DNA of 61,661 bases, taken from Nonlabens sp. Its GTDB lineage: Bacteria; Bacteroidota; Bacteroidia; Flavobacteriales; Flavobacteriaceae. Under the pieces are notes generated by a model, which did not search any database, was not told where the DNA came from, and worked only from the letters and a program-made list of their open reading frames with translations. Both the position numbers and the translations under genes were made by a program. The stretch spans positions 34,193 to 95,853 of the forward strand of contig JAHDIQ010000011.1 of NCBI GenBank assembly GCA_020630715.1. Reading direction: 5' to 3'. Of this stretch, positions 1 to 7,355 are shown one piece after another (the stretch's first letter is position 1; each line of letters begins with the position of its first letter).

Positions 1-76
1 GACTCAAAGACTCAAAGACTCAAAGACTCAAAGACTCAAAGACTCAAAGACTCAAAGACTCAAGGACTCAAAGACT
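1..76. repeat. Tandem repeat of 8-mer GACTCAAA at contig start
   Basis: About nine head-to-tail copies of GACTCAAA (the eighth is GACTCAAG) run from the first base to the stop codon of the DUF983 gene at 75-77. The array is cut by the window edge, so its true length is unknown. Such arrays change copy number by slippage and break short-read assemblies. Confidence 0.95.
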
Positions 77-452
77 ACTTCGCTTTCTCCTTATCGTAAC
101 TCATAAAAAGATTGATCCAGATATTACGAGATAATCTGATGATCACTGGTAAGCCAAAAATCATAATCGCCATAATCGCAAGAAAGATCTGAATGCGATC
201 TAAATCAAAAACGTAAGATGCGATTAAAAAAGTAATAATACCTAGAGCCACTCCTACGCCATAACTCACATACATCGCACCGTAAAAGAAGCTAGGCTCT
301 ATTTTATACTTAGTATGGCAATGAGAGCATCGCTCGTTCATTTCTTGCGTTTTTGATGGATGGTACAAGTTTGAACTGGTGTACATGGACTCATTTTGGC
401 AAACTGGGCAAGTACCCGTAAAAATGCTGTATAATTTTGTCCCTTTTAGCAT
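75..452 (-). CDS. DUF983 family membrane protein
   Basis: A 125-residue protein with an N-terminal zinc-ribbon-like region (CPVC at 15-18, CSHC at 42-45) and two hydrophobic segments at roughly 58-80 and 85-108. This layout is typical of DUF983, a Bacteroidota/Alphaproteobacteria family of unknown function. The ATG at 452 is the natural start. It is divergent from the ABC-F gene. Its stop codon abuts the 8-mer array, so length changes in the array would alter only the 3' untranslated region. Confidence 0.85.
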   Translation of the reverse strand: MLKGTKLYSIFTGTCPVCQNESMYTSSNLYHPSKTQEMNERCSHCHTKYKIEPSFFYGAMYVSYGVGVALGIITFLIASYVFDLDRIQIFLAIMAIMIFGLPVIIRLSRNIWINLFMSYDKEKAK

Positions 453-510
453 GGTAAAACTTTAGTGTTTAAATGCAGTTGCGCATCTTTGCAAAGTTAC
501 AAAAATCACT

Positions 511-2442
511 ATGCTTAATATTCACAATCTCCACGTTAGTTTCGGTGGTGAACCACTTTTTGAAGAAATCACATTCCGCTTAAATGCTGGTAATCGTGTA
601 GGATTGATCGGTAAAAATGGTGCTGGTAAATCCACACTTCTCAAGGTTATTTCTGGTGATATAGAATATGATTCAGGACAGCTAGCGATAGAAAAAGAGG
701 TGAGCATCGGTTTTTTGAGGCAGGATATTGACTTTGTTCAAGGTAGGACCGTACTGGAGGAAGCATATACCGCTTTCGCGAAAGCGAGATCCATAGAAAC
801 TGAATTAGACAAGATTAACAATGAGCTAGCGACCAGAACAGATTATGAAAGTGATTCTTACACAGAATTAATCAATAATTTAAGCGATCTTACTCATGAG
901 TATGATCTAGTAGGTGGATATCATTACAAAGGTGAAACAGAGAAGATATTAAAAGGTCTTGCTTTTAAGCCAGATCAGTTTGATATGTTGACAGATGAGC
1001 TTTCTGGTGGATGGCGTATGCGCATAGAATTAGCAAAATTACTCTTAGAAAAACACGATATCTTACTGCTGGATGAACCTACTAACCACTTAGATATTGA
1101 TTCTATTTTATGGCTAGAACAGTTTTTACAGAATTATCCTGGAGCGGTAGCGATTGTAAGTCACGATAAGATGTTCCTGGATAATGTAACTAATAGAACC
1201 ATAGAAATTAGTCTTGGGCGTATTTATGATTACCCTAAACCGTATACTAAATTTCTAGCGTTGCGTGCAGAAATACGTGAGCAGCAAGCAGCAACATTAA
1301 AGAATCAACAAAAAGAAATCGAACGCACTGAAAAACTGATTGAAAAATTTAAGGCAAAGGCTAGTAAAGCAACCATGGCGCAATCACTCATGAAAAAACT
1401 AGACCGCATGGATGTGGTAGAAGTGGACCAGGAAGATAATGCAGCGATGAATATTAATTTTTCTAAGTGTATTCAACCAGGTAAAGTAGTACTAGAACTG
1501 GAAGATGTTACTAAATCTTATGATGACAAGCTTGTGCTAGATAAAGTAGATCTAATGCTAGAACGTGGTAAAAGAGTCGCTTTTGTAGGTCAGAATGGAA
1601 TGGGGAAATCCACACTAGCCAAAATTATTGTAGGAGACATCAAGGACGCGACTGGCGATATCAAGCTAGGTCATAATGTACAGCTAGGATATTTTGCACA
1701 AAATCAGGCAGAATATTTAGACGGAGAAAAGACCATATTAGATACCATGATCGATGCTGCAGATGATACAAATCGTGTGAAAGTACGAGATATGTTAGGA
1801 TCATTCCTATTCCGTGGTGATGAAGTAGAAAAAAAAGTTAAGGTGTTAAGTGGTGGCGAGCGCAATAGGTTAGCACTGTGTAAATTGTTGCTACAGCCAT
1901 TTAATGTTCTAATCATGGATGAGCCTACAAACCATCTAGATATTCAGTCTAAAAATGTTTTGAAAAAAGCGCTAGTTAATTATGATGGTACCTTAATAGT
2001 GGTTTCACATGATCGTGAATTCCTTCAAGGTCTTACAGAATTAGTTTATGAATTCCGTGATCACAAGATTAAATTGCATTTAGGTGACATTGATTACTAT
2101 CTGGATCAACGTAAGGCTCAGGATATGAGAGAGATTGAGAAAGGTAGTGAGGTTAAGGAAAATACGCTTTCGCGAAAGCAAAATAAAGACAAGCAACAAT
2201 TATCCTATGAGGATCAAAAGAAATTAAAGTCCTTAAATAACAGACTCTCAAAAGCCGAAGCGAATATTAACGACCTAGAACGTGAGATTAAAAAACTAGA
2301 TAATGAACTAGCAGCAAATTATGATGAGCTTGCCGCGAAGTCTGGGTTTTTTGATAGTTATCAGGAGAAAAAGAACAGCCTAGTAGCATGGATGGATAAA
2401 TGGGAAGCGATATCAGAAGAAATCGATGCGTTTCAATTATGA
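511..2442 (+). CDS. ABC-F family ATP-binding protein (ribosome-associated ATPase)
   Basis: A 643-residue protein with two ABC domains in tandem and no membrane segments, which defines the ABC-F class. Domain 1 has Walker A GKNGAGKST (about 34-42), signature LSGGW (about 164) and LLLDEPTNHLD (about 186-196). Domain 2 has GQNGMGKST (about 360), LSGGER (about 447) and LIMDEPTNHLD (about 466-476). A charged linker and a C-terminal coiled coil (about 565-640) follow the Uup/YdiF pattern. ABC-F proteins bind the ribosomal E site; some relieve stalling or give antibiotic protection, but the sequence does not say which. Two copies of repeat A lie in the frame, encoding AFAKA (about residues 87-91) and LSRK (about 552-555), both probably in loop or linker positions. 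Confidence 0.93.
   Translation: MLNIHNLHVSFGGEPLFEEITFRLNAGNRVGLIGKNGAGKSTLLKVISGDIEYDSGQLAIEKEVSIGFLRQDIDFVQGRTVLEEAYTAFAKARSIETELDKINNELATRTDYESDSYTELINNLSDLTHEYDLVGGYHYKGETEKILKGLAFKPDQFDMLTDELSGGWRMRIELAKLLLEKHDILLLDEPTNHLDIDSILWLEQFLQNYPGAVAIVSHDKMFLDNVTNRTIEISLGRIYDYPKPYTKFLALRAEIREQQAATLKNQQKEIERTEKLIEKFKAKASKATMAQSLMKKLDRMDVVEVDQEDNAAMNINFSKCIQPGKVVLELEDVTKSYDDKLVLDKVDLMLERGKRVAFVGQNGMGKSTLAKIIVGDIKDATGDIKLGHNVQLGYFAQNQAEYLDGEKTILDTMIDAADDTNRVKVRDMLGSFLFRGDEVEKKVKVLSGGERNRLALCKLLLQPFNVLIMDEPTNHLDIQSKNVLKKALVNYDGTLIVVSHDREFLQGLTELVYEFRDHKIKLHLGDIDYYLDQRKAQDMREIEKGSEVKENTLSRKQNKDKQQLSYEDQKKLKSLNNRLSKAEANINDLEREIKKLDNELAANYDELAAKSGFFDSYQEKKNSLVAWMDKWEAISEEIDAFQL
771..786. repeat. Repeat A, coding (ABC-F)
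   Basis: Perfect CGCTTTCGCGAAAGCG inside the ABC-F gene, read as AFAKA. Confidence 0.95.
2165..2180. repeat. Repeat A, coding (ABC-F, second copy)
   Basis: CGCTTTCGCGAAAGCA, 15 of 16 bases of the palindrome, in the segment encoding the linker before the C-terminal coiled coil, read in a different phase as LSRK. Confidence 0.9.
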
Positions 2443-2618
2443 TAGAGCATTTTTTTATGTGTCCGCATTGCTGGCAGGAAATATCCATGTTGCTAGATCC
2501 AGCTTATTCTCAAACTTATGTAGAAGATTGTGAAGTGTGTTGTAATCCTATAGAATTGCATGTGAATTTTGAAGAAGGTGAATTAGTAGGATTTGAAGCT
2601 ATAGAAATCGGTCAATAA
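2439..2618 (+). CDS. CPXCG-motif cysteine-rich small protein
   Basis: A 59-residue protein with two cysteine pairs (CPHC at 8-11 and CEVCC at 31-35) that match the CPXCG zinc-ribbon family of unknown function. I start it at the ATG at 2439, which overlaps the ABC-F stop as ATGA, a sign of translational coupling; a longer frame from 2400 lies fully inside the ABC-F gene and is unlikely. It is followed by a strong terminator, so the two genes form one transcription unit. Confidence 0.8.
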   Translation: MIEHFFMCPHCWQEISMLLDPAYSQTYVEDCEVCCNPIELHVNFEEGELVGFEAIEIGQ

Positions 2619-2648
2619 AAAAATGCGACGTTCAGTCGCATTTTTTTA
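2617..2648 (+). terminator. Rho-independent terminator after the ABC-F/CPXCG unit
   Basis: Stem ATGCGAC / GTCGCAT with loop GTTCA, an A-run before and a T-run after. The A-tract means it can also act for the convergent DUF2383 gene. Confidence 0.9.
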
Positions 2649-2664
2649 TTTATTTGAAGGCAAT

Positions 2665-3129
2665 CTACAGATTGTTTTCATCTGCTATGTCTTCTAACCT
2701 TCTAATGGTGTTTACTGTAGATTGTATCTCATCTTTTTGGGCTTCTAAAATTGAAACTATAGTAGGTGGTAGTTCTGATTGATGTTCTAAGACTTGTTTA
2801 TATTCTTCAATTGCTTTTTTTTCACCTACGATACACTCTTCTAGAATAGCATCATCTTTGTTAAAGCTTAGAGCTGCTTTTATATTCATCCATCCACGAT
2901 GCATATCTCCCTTAAAACTTCCGTCTGTTTCTGGTTCTTGATTCATGTTCTTCATTTCGCCTGCTAGCGATGCGGCATATTCAGTTCTTCTTGCACCTTG
3001 TTGTGCAAACCATCTTTTTAATTGTACATGTTCTGTGATTTCTGCAGCGTTTGCATATCCACGTTGTGCATCGTACGTTTTTTCTAATAGATTGTTTAAA
3101 TAGGTCTCTGTTGCTAGGTTACTTTCCAT
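2665..3129 (-). CDS. DUF2383 (PA2169-type) four-helix protein
   Basis: A 154-residue all-helical protein without signal peptide. It matches the DUF2383/PA2169 ferritin-like four-helix family: an N-terminal YLNNLLEKTYDAQRGYANAAE segment, alternating heptads, and a mid-protein KAALSFNKDDAILEECIVGE with acidic residues. Family members are often stress- or stationary-phase-linked in Bacteroidota; the function is unproven. It stands alone, convergent with the CPXCG gene, with the initiator tRNA reading away on the other side. Confidence 0.8.
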   Translation of the reverse strand: MESNLATETYLNNLLEKTYDAQRGYANAAEITEHVQLKRWFAQQGARRTEYAASLAGEMKNMNQEPETDGSFKGDMHRGWMNIKAALSFNKDDAILEECIVGEKKAIEEYKQVLEHQSELPPTIVSILEAQKDEIQSTVNTIRRLEDIADENNL

Positions 3130-3243
3130 TTTCTAAATATTTTTTGATTCACAATAAAGTAAGAAACTATTTTCAAGTAGTCGTTAAATTGAAATCAATT
3201 ATCATAGTCTTAAGGTTATTTAGTATTTTCTTAGAAATAAAAG

Positions 3244-3274
3244 TTGTGAGAACTTAGATTTGTAATTATATTTG
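3244..3274 (+). promoter_or_regulatory. Promoter of the initiator tRNA
   Basis: TTG at 3244-3246, a 20-base spacer and TATATTTG at 3267-3274 match the Bacteroidota -33 TTG / -7 TAnnTTTG promoter. The predicted transcript starts about 3278, leaving a leader of some 60 bases before the tRNA. Confidence 0.75.
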
Positions 3275-3341
3275 CAACCCAATAAAAAATGGATCACTAG
3301 TAGTGTAATGAGCTACATCAACATAGGGGAACATTTTACAT

Positions 3342-3414
<73 letters not shown>

Positions 3415-3422
3415 CTAAATTG

Positions 3423-3453
3423 AAAGTCATAACTTAATTGTTGTGACTTTTTT
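3423..3453 (+). terminator. Terminator after tRNA-fMet
   Basis: Stem AAAGTCATAAC / GTTGTGACTTT, loop TTAATT, then a T-run, nine bases after the tRNA. Confidence 0.8.
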
Positions 3454-3488
3454 GTTTTTATGGCATTATTATATGGACGAGAAGTTTA

Positions 3489-3508
3489 CACTGAGCCTCG
3501 TCGAAGTG
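3489..3508 (+). repeat. Repeat B beside a tRNA fragment
   Basis: CACTGAGCCTCGTCGAAGTG, a copy of the imperfect palindrome family B. Its last base starts a 21-base exact duplicate of the tRNA-fMet 3' end. Confidence 0.85.
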
Positions 3509-3528
3509 AGTCCAGTCCTCGCTACTAA
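3508..3528 (+). repeat. 21-bp exact duplicate of the tRNA-fMet 3' end
   Basis: Bases 3508-3528 are identical to 3398-3418, which cover the T-loop, T-stem, acceptor 3' strand and the first bases after the tRNA. No 5' half of a tRNA lies in front. It is either the scar of a second tandem tRNA or an attachment-site-like duplication. Confidence 0.9.
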
Positions 3529-3529
3529 C

Positions 3530-3561
3530 AAAAGCCATTCTGAAAAGAGTGGCTTTTTTAT
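3530..3561 (+). terminator. Second terminator after the tRNA fragment
   Basis: Stem AAAGCCATTC / GAGTGGCTTT with loop TGAAAA and a T-run, so the duplicated tRNA end also has its own terminator. Confidence 0.75.
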
Positions 3562-3601
3562 TATACGACAGTATTTGAAAATGGATTTCAGTTCTGTTTT
3601 T

Positions 3602-4879
3602 TTAAAACCCACCAAAACGGTTATAAGCTTCTTTTTCTAACGAAGCTCTAAATTCTGGGTGAGCAATTGCGATAAGAGCTTTGGCGCGTTGTTTTAGGTT
3701 TTTACCAAATAAGTTTGCAACGCCATATTCTGTAACCACATAATGTACATGGGCTCTAGTAGTAGTTACTCCAGCACCTTGTTTTAAAAATGGTGTGATC
3801 TTAGAAATTCCACGTGGAGAACGTGAGGTCATTGCAAAAATAGGTTTCCCACCATCTGATAAAGATGCGCCACGTATAAAATCCATCTGACCACCTACGC
3901 CACTGTATTGTTTTCCACCTATGGTATCTGCACAAACTTGTCCGGTAAGGTCTATTTCTATCGCACTGTTAATAGCTGTGACTTTAGGATTGCGACGTAT
4001 AATGGCCGTATCATTTGTATATCCAGCTTCTTTAAAATGCACCAGCGGATTGTCATCTACAAAATCATAGAGTTTTTGTGATCCTACGGCAAAACAAGTT
4101 ACAATTTTCCCTGTCTTCACTTCTTTTTCTTCGCCGGTGATCACACCACTTTCTACCAGAGGTAGGATACCGTCAGAAAACATTTCTGTATGAATTCCCA
4201 GTCGCCTATGATTGCCTAAGTTATTTAAAACTGCGTTTGGGATATTTCCTATTCCCATTTGTAAGGTAGCGCCATCTTCTATGAGTCCAGCGACGTTGCT
4301 TCCTATTTGCGCTTCTATATCTGTGATGATCGCGCTATTTGAAATACTTAAATCACGATCTGCATGAACAGAGCAGTCTATATCGTTAATATGTATAATT
4401 CCATCACCATGAGTGCGTGGCACATTAGGATTAATTTGGGCTACTACGTATTTTGCAGTTTGTACCGCAGGCAATGTTATATCAACACTAGTTCCTAGAG
4501 AACAGTATCCATGACGATCTGGTGGTGATACATGAATAAAAGCCACGTCAATAGGTAAAATCTTACGACGGAATAGCAAGTGTATTTCACTTAAAAATAT
4601 AGGAATGTAATCACCGTTACCACCATTAACTGCTCCACGTACATTTCCACCTACAAAACTGCTGTTGACGTTAAATGCAGTGTCATAAGGTTCTTGGGTA
4701 TACCTAGCAGTTCCTTCAGTATGTACTTGAATAATCTCTACGTTTTCTAATTCCTGATACCTTTCACATAATGCATTGATTAGTAAATTAGGTGTCATTG
4801 CGGCGCCTTGAAAAAAGACTCTATCTCCAGATTTTACTTTTGATACAGCTTCTACTAGGCTTACGATTTTTAAATCCAT
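3602..4879 (-). CDS. Acetyl-CoA hydrolase/transferase family protein (4-hydroxybutyrate CoA-transferase-like)
   Basis: A 425-residue class I CoA-transferase-like protein. It has the N-terminal substrate domain (SGDRVFFQGAAMTPNLL), a central glycine motif (MGIGNIPNAVL) and the HTEMFSDG segment whose Glu (about residue 232) is the expected catalytic residue that forms the glutamyl-CoA thioester. The family moves CoA between acetyl-CoA and another acid, or hydrolyses acetyl-CoA. I start it at the ATG at 4879: an upstream TTG at 4909 overlaps a -7 box (TATTTTTG on the minus strand). Its closeness to the acetate-type uptake module suggests a shared link to acetate/acetyl-CoA, but it is transcribed the other way. 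Confidence 0.85.
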   Translation of the reverse strand: MDLKIVSLVEAVSKVKSGDRVFFQGAAMTPNLLINALCERYQELENVEIIQVHTEGTARYTQEPYDTAFNVNSSFVGGNVRGAVNGGNGDYIPIFLSEIHLLFRRKILPIDVAFIHVSPPDRHGYCSLGTSVDITLPAVQTAKYVVAQINPNVPRTHGDGIIHINDIDCSVHADRDLSISNSAIITDIEAQIGSNVAGLIEDGATLQMGIGNIPNAVLNNLGNHRRLGIHTEMFSDGILPLVESGVITGEEKEVKTGKIVTCFAVGSQKLYDFVDDNPLVHFKEAGYTNDTAIIRRNPKVTAINSAIEIDLTGQVCADTIGGKQYSGVGGQMDFIRGASLSDGGKPIFAMTSRSPRGISKITPFLKQGAGVTTTRAHVHYVVTEYGVANLFGKNLKQRAKALIAIAHPEFRASLEKEAYNRFGGF

Positions 4880-4906
4880 TTGATCTATGATTCTATAGTA
4901 TGAGCA

Positions 4907-4914
4907 CAAAAATA
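4907..4914 (-). promoter_or_regulatory. Putative -7 box for the CoA-transferase gene
   Basis: TATTTTTG on the minus strand, 27 bases before the chosen ATG. No clear -33 TTG is seen at the right distance. Confidence 0.4.
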
Positions 4915-4979
4915 AATCGCAATAGCATCTATGAATATGATAAGTATCATAAATGAGTGTTTAAGTAAGATCAGATAAA

Positions 4980-5083
4980 AAAGTTTAATTTGTTGCGTTT
5001 TGTTTTATTAAATCAAATAAAAAGTAAAACAAATGATGTGTTTGTTGCTAAATTAATATATTTATGCTAAATAAATATAGTTC
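4980..5083. promoter_or_regulatory. Repeat-rich control region before the zinc-ribbon/HTH gene
   Basis: TTTGTTGC occurs at 4989-4996 and again at 5041-5048, enclosing a partial inverted repeat (GTTTTGTTTTATT against AATAAAAAGTAAAAC). The layout would suit an autoregulatory site for the HTH protein that follows, but no factor can be named. Confidence 0.35.
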
Positions 5084-5497
5084 ATGAGAAATTGTCCTAA
5101 TTGTTCGTCAGAAAACAACATTAAAAGTGGTGTCATAAATGATAGACAGCGTTTTAAATGTAAAGATTGTAATTATTATTTTACGGTAGATAAACTAGGT
5201 AAGAAGATTGATGATTACTACGTTAATAAGGCATTGCAATTATATTTAGAAGGCCTTACTTATCGCGAGATAGAACGTATTTTAGGAATTTCGCATGTGA
5301 CAGTTATGAATTGGGTAAAGAAGTATCAAATTAAACGACCTTACAAAGCAAATTATCATCCTACTTATACGATTTTAAACCATTCAGAATTAGCATCTTA
5401 CTTTGCAGATACTACTAACTTAAAAGGTGCCGGATCACTCGTGACAGAGCTAGGAGATAAATTTATGCTTATTAAATGGGAGCGATTTAGAAGTTAA
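5084..5497 (+). CDS. Zinc-ribbon/helix-turn-helix protein resembling the N-terminus of IS1/IS1595 transposases
   Basis: A 137-residue protein. Residues 1-35 form an InsA-like zinc ribbon (CPNC at 4-7, CKDC at 26-29). Residues 55-80 (LTYREIERILGISHVTVMNWVK) are a resolvase/InsA-type helix-turn-helix. The remaining 50 residues hold no DDE catalytic core, so it cannot transpose by itself. No terminal inverted repeats or target duplication are seen around it. It heads the porin-symporter-kinase-acs gene row in the same direction, which suggests a domesticated DNA-binding regulator of that module; the alternative is a truncated insertion sequence. Confidence 0.7.
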   Translation: MRNCPNCSSENNIKSGVINDRQRFKCKDCNYYFTVDKLGKKIDDYYVNKALQLYLEGLTYREIERILGISHVTVMNWVKKYQIKRPYKANYHPTYTILNHSELASYFADTTNLKGAGSLVTELGDKFMLIKWERFRS

Positions 5498-5615
5498 TAA
5501 CTATACATGTTAACAAATAACTATAGTATATTTTATTGAACATAAGAATTTGTTGAGGTTAGCAGTGCGAAAGAAAACGACTTCGTAACCAACAAACTAA
5601 CCAACTAACACTCTT

Positions 5616-6863
5616 ATGAAAAATAAGTATCTATTTGTACTTTCTTTCCTTTTACTAGCCACGGTCATTGCTAGTGCACAAGGTTCCTCTGAATATACTG
5701 GCGGGATGAAAGTAAAACTAAATGAAGACGGCACTAAGTACTTCCGTATTATATCGTGGGCGCAATTCTGGGCACAGCATACTGATAATCAAACCTTGAA
5801 TGCTAATGGAAATAAAGAAGCAGATCTCAATTTTTCTATGCGTCGTGCTCGGGTATTAATGTATGCGCAACTTTCCAAGAAATTTTTAATTCTAACGCAT
5901 TTTGGTCTGAATAGCCAGAACGCGGGAAATATGACACCTATAGGAACTGGTGATCGGTCTCAATTATTCTTTCATGATGTATGGGGTGAATACTCATTGA
6001 CTAGTAATCACGCTGTAGGTGGTGGATTGCATTACTGGAATGGTATTTCACGTGCTAATAACCAGAGTACCTTAAACATGCTCACGCTGGATAATAACCG
6101 TCAGAGTTGGTCCACCATAGGATTGAGTGACCAGTTTGCGCGTCACATAGGTGTTTATGCTAAAGGTAAATTTGGTAAACTGCAGTATCGAGTAGCTATT
6201 AATGAAGCTTTAAATAACGGACTAGATGTAAATGGAGTTCCAGCAGTAAATGATGCTACTTATAACGGTCGTGCTATTCTAGGTGGTGCAGATGCTGGAA
6301 AGAATTTTGCTGGCTATTTTGATTATAACTTCTTAGATCAAGAAGGAAACCTTCTTCCTTATAAAGTAGGTTCATACATAGGTACTAAGAAAGTGTTTAA
6401 TGTAGGAGCAGGATTTTTCTATCATCCTAATGGAAGTGTGTCTTTAAACAGTAGCGGTAATTTTAAAGGCGAGGACGTTGCTATTCTATCAGTGGATGCG
6501 TTCTATGACGCACCGCTAGGTGACAACGGATCTGCAATTACCGCATATGCACAGTTCCAAAGCAATGATTACGGTACTAATTTCACTTTAGGTCAGACCT
6601 ATGAAACGGGAACCATGTTTTATACGCACGTAGGTTATTTATTACCTGGTGATGCAGACCGCAAGTTAAAAATACAGCCTTATGTATCCTATAACAACCG
6701 CAGTATTGATGCGATAGATGACAGTGCTAACCGTTTAGGATTAGGTGGTAACCTATACTTCAGCGGTCATCATTCTAAATTATCTCTAGAATATTCTAAC
6801 CAAAAATATGGCAATCTGGATGCAGTAGGAACTGTAACCGTTCAGGCCATGATTTACTTATAA
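5616..6863 (+). CDS. Outer-membrane porin (beta-barrel)
   Basis: A 415-residue protein with signal peptide (about 1-21, cleavage after ASA) and then alternating aromatic/hydrophobic strands throughout, ending in VTVQAMIYL, a C-terminal barrel strand with terminal hydrophobic residue. The pattern fits the phosphate-selective porin-like families of Bacteroidota. Its place just before DUF4212 and the symporter suggests it lets the same small carboxylate cross the outer membrane. Substrate cannot be read from sequence. The gene is 12 bases ahead of DUF4212, so the two are co-transcribed. Confidence 0.75.
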   Translation: MKNKYLFVLSFLLLATVIASAQGSSEYTGGMKVKLNEDGTKYFRIISWAQFWAQHTDNQTLNANGNKEADLNFSMRRARVLMYAQLSKKFLILTHFGLNSQNAGNMTPIGTGDRSQLFFHDVWGEYSLTSNHAVGGGLHYWNGISRANNQSTLNMLTLDNNRQSWSTIGLSDQFARHIGVYAKGKFGKLQYRVAINEALNNGLDVNGVPAVNDATYNGRAILGGADAGKNFAGYFDYNFLDQEGNLLPYKVGSYIGTKKVFNVGAGFFYHPNGSVSLNSSGNFKGEDVAILSVDAFYDAPLGDNGSAITAYAQFQSNDYGTNFTLGQTYETGTMFYTHVGYLLPGDADRKLKIQPYVSYNNRSIDAIDDSANRLGLGGNLYFSGHHSKLSLEYSNQKYGNLDAVGTVTVQAMIYL

Positions 6864-6875
6864 AATCAATCAATT

Positions 6876-7139
6876 ATGTCAGATAAAAAATCAAATGCAA
6901 CAGCCTACTGGAAAGAGAATATCAAGTATCTCTTTATCCTTTTAGGAATCTGGTTTGTCGTTTCATACGGCGCTGGAATTTTATTTAAAGATGCCTTAGA
7001 CGAGTTTCGTCTGGGTGGTTTCAAACTAGGTTTCTGGTTTGCCCAGCAAGGTTCTATCTATGTTTTTGTGGTGCTCATATTTGTTTATGTGCGCATTATG
7101 AATAAGCTGGATAAAAAATACGGCTATGACGAAGAGTAA
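6876..7139 (+). CDS. DUF4212 small subunit of a sodium:solute symporter
   Basis: An 87-residue protein with two membrane helices (about 19-40 and 55-78) and the family pattern YWKENIKYLFILLGIWF...GFWFAQQGSIYVFV. DUF4212 proteins accompany VC_2705-type sodium:solute symporters as small subunits. The large subunit follows 216 bases downstream, after a structured spacer. Confidence 0.9.
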   Translation: MSDKKSNATAYWKENIKYLFILLGIWFVVSYGAGILFKDALDEFRLGGFKLGFWFAQQGSIYVFVVLIFVYVRIMNKLDKKYGYDEE

Positions 7140-7223
7140 AAATCAAAAACAAAACTAAAATCAAAAACAAGTTAGTAGTAAGTAATTCCTCAAATGCTTA
7201 AAGATCGCAGTGAGGTAGTACTT

Positions 7224-7305
7224 ATTCCGCTTTCGTACCGTGTCAAGTACGGCATAAACTTCTTTAATTACGCTTTTGCGAAAGCATAATTAAAGAAAGC
7301 GGAAT
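7224..7305. repeat. Three-way-junction-like inverted repeat with a repeat A variant
   Basis: An outer stem ATTCCGCTTTC (7224-7234) / GAAAGCGGAAT (7295-7305) encloses a small hairpin CCGT-GTCAAGT-ACGG (7238-7252) and a long hairpin from 7260 to 7297 whose tip is the repeat A variant CGCTTTTGCGAAAGCA (7271-7286) with TAATTA-type flanks. The inner and outer arms share three bases. It fills the gap between the small and large symporter subunits. Confidence 0.75.
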
Positions 7306-7355
7306 CATAATAGACTTACTCACTTACTAATATCTAACAACTAAAAGACTAAATT

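Noticed and set aside
1-76. CRISPR array at the start (and at 61601-61661)
   Set aside because: Units of 8 and 7 bases follow directly with no spacers, and there are no cas genes.
2400-2438. Longer start for the CPXCG protein
   Set aside because: It lies fully in the ABC-F gene; the ATGA overlap at 2439 is a better start and fits the family length.
3489-3561. Second functional tRNA-fMet
   Set aside because: Only the 3' part is present; no acceptor 5' strand, D-arm or anticodon arm lies upstream.
5084-5497. Complete insertion sequence
   Set aside because: No DDE catalytic domain, no terminal inverted repeats and no target duplication are visible.
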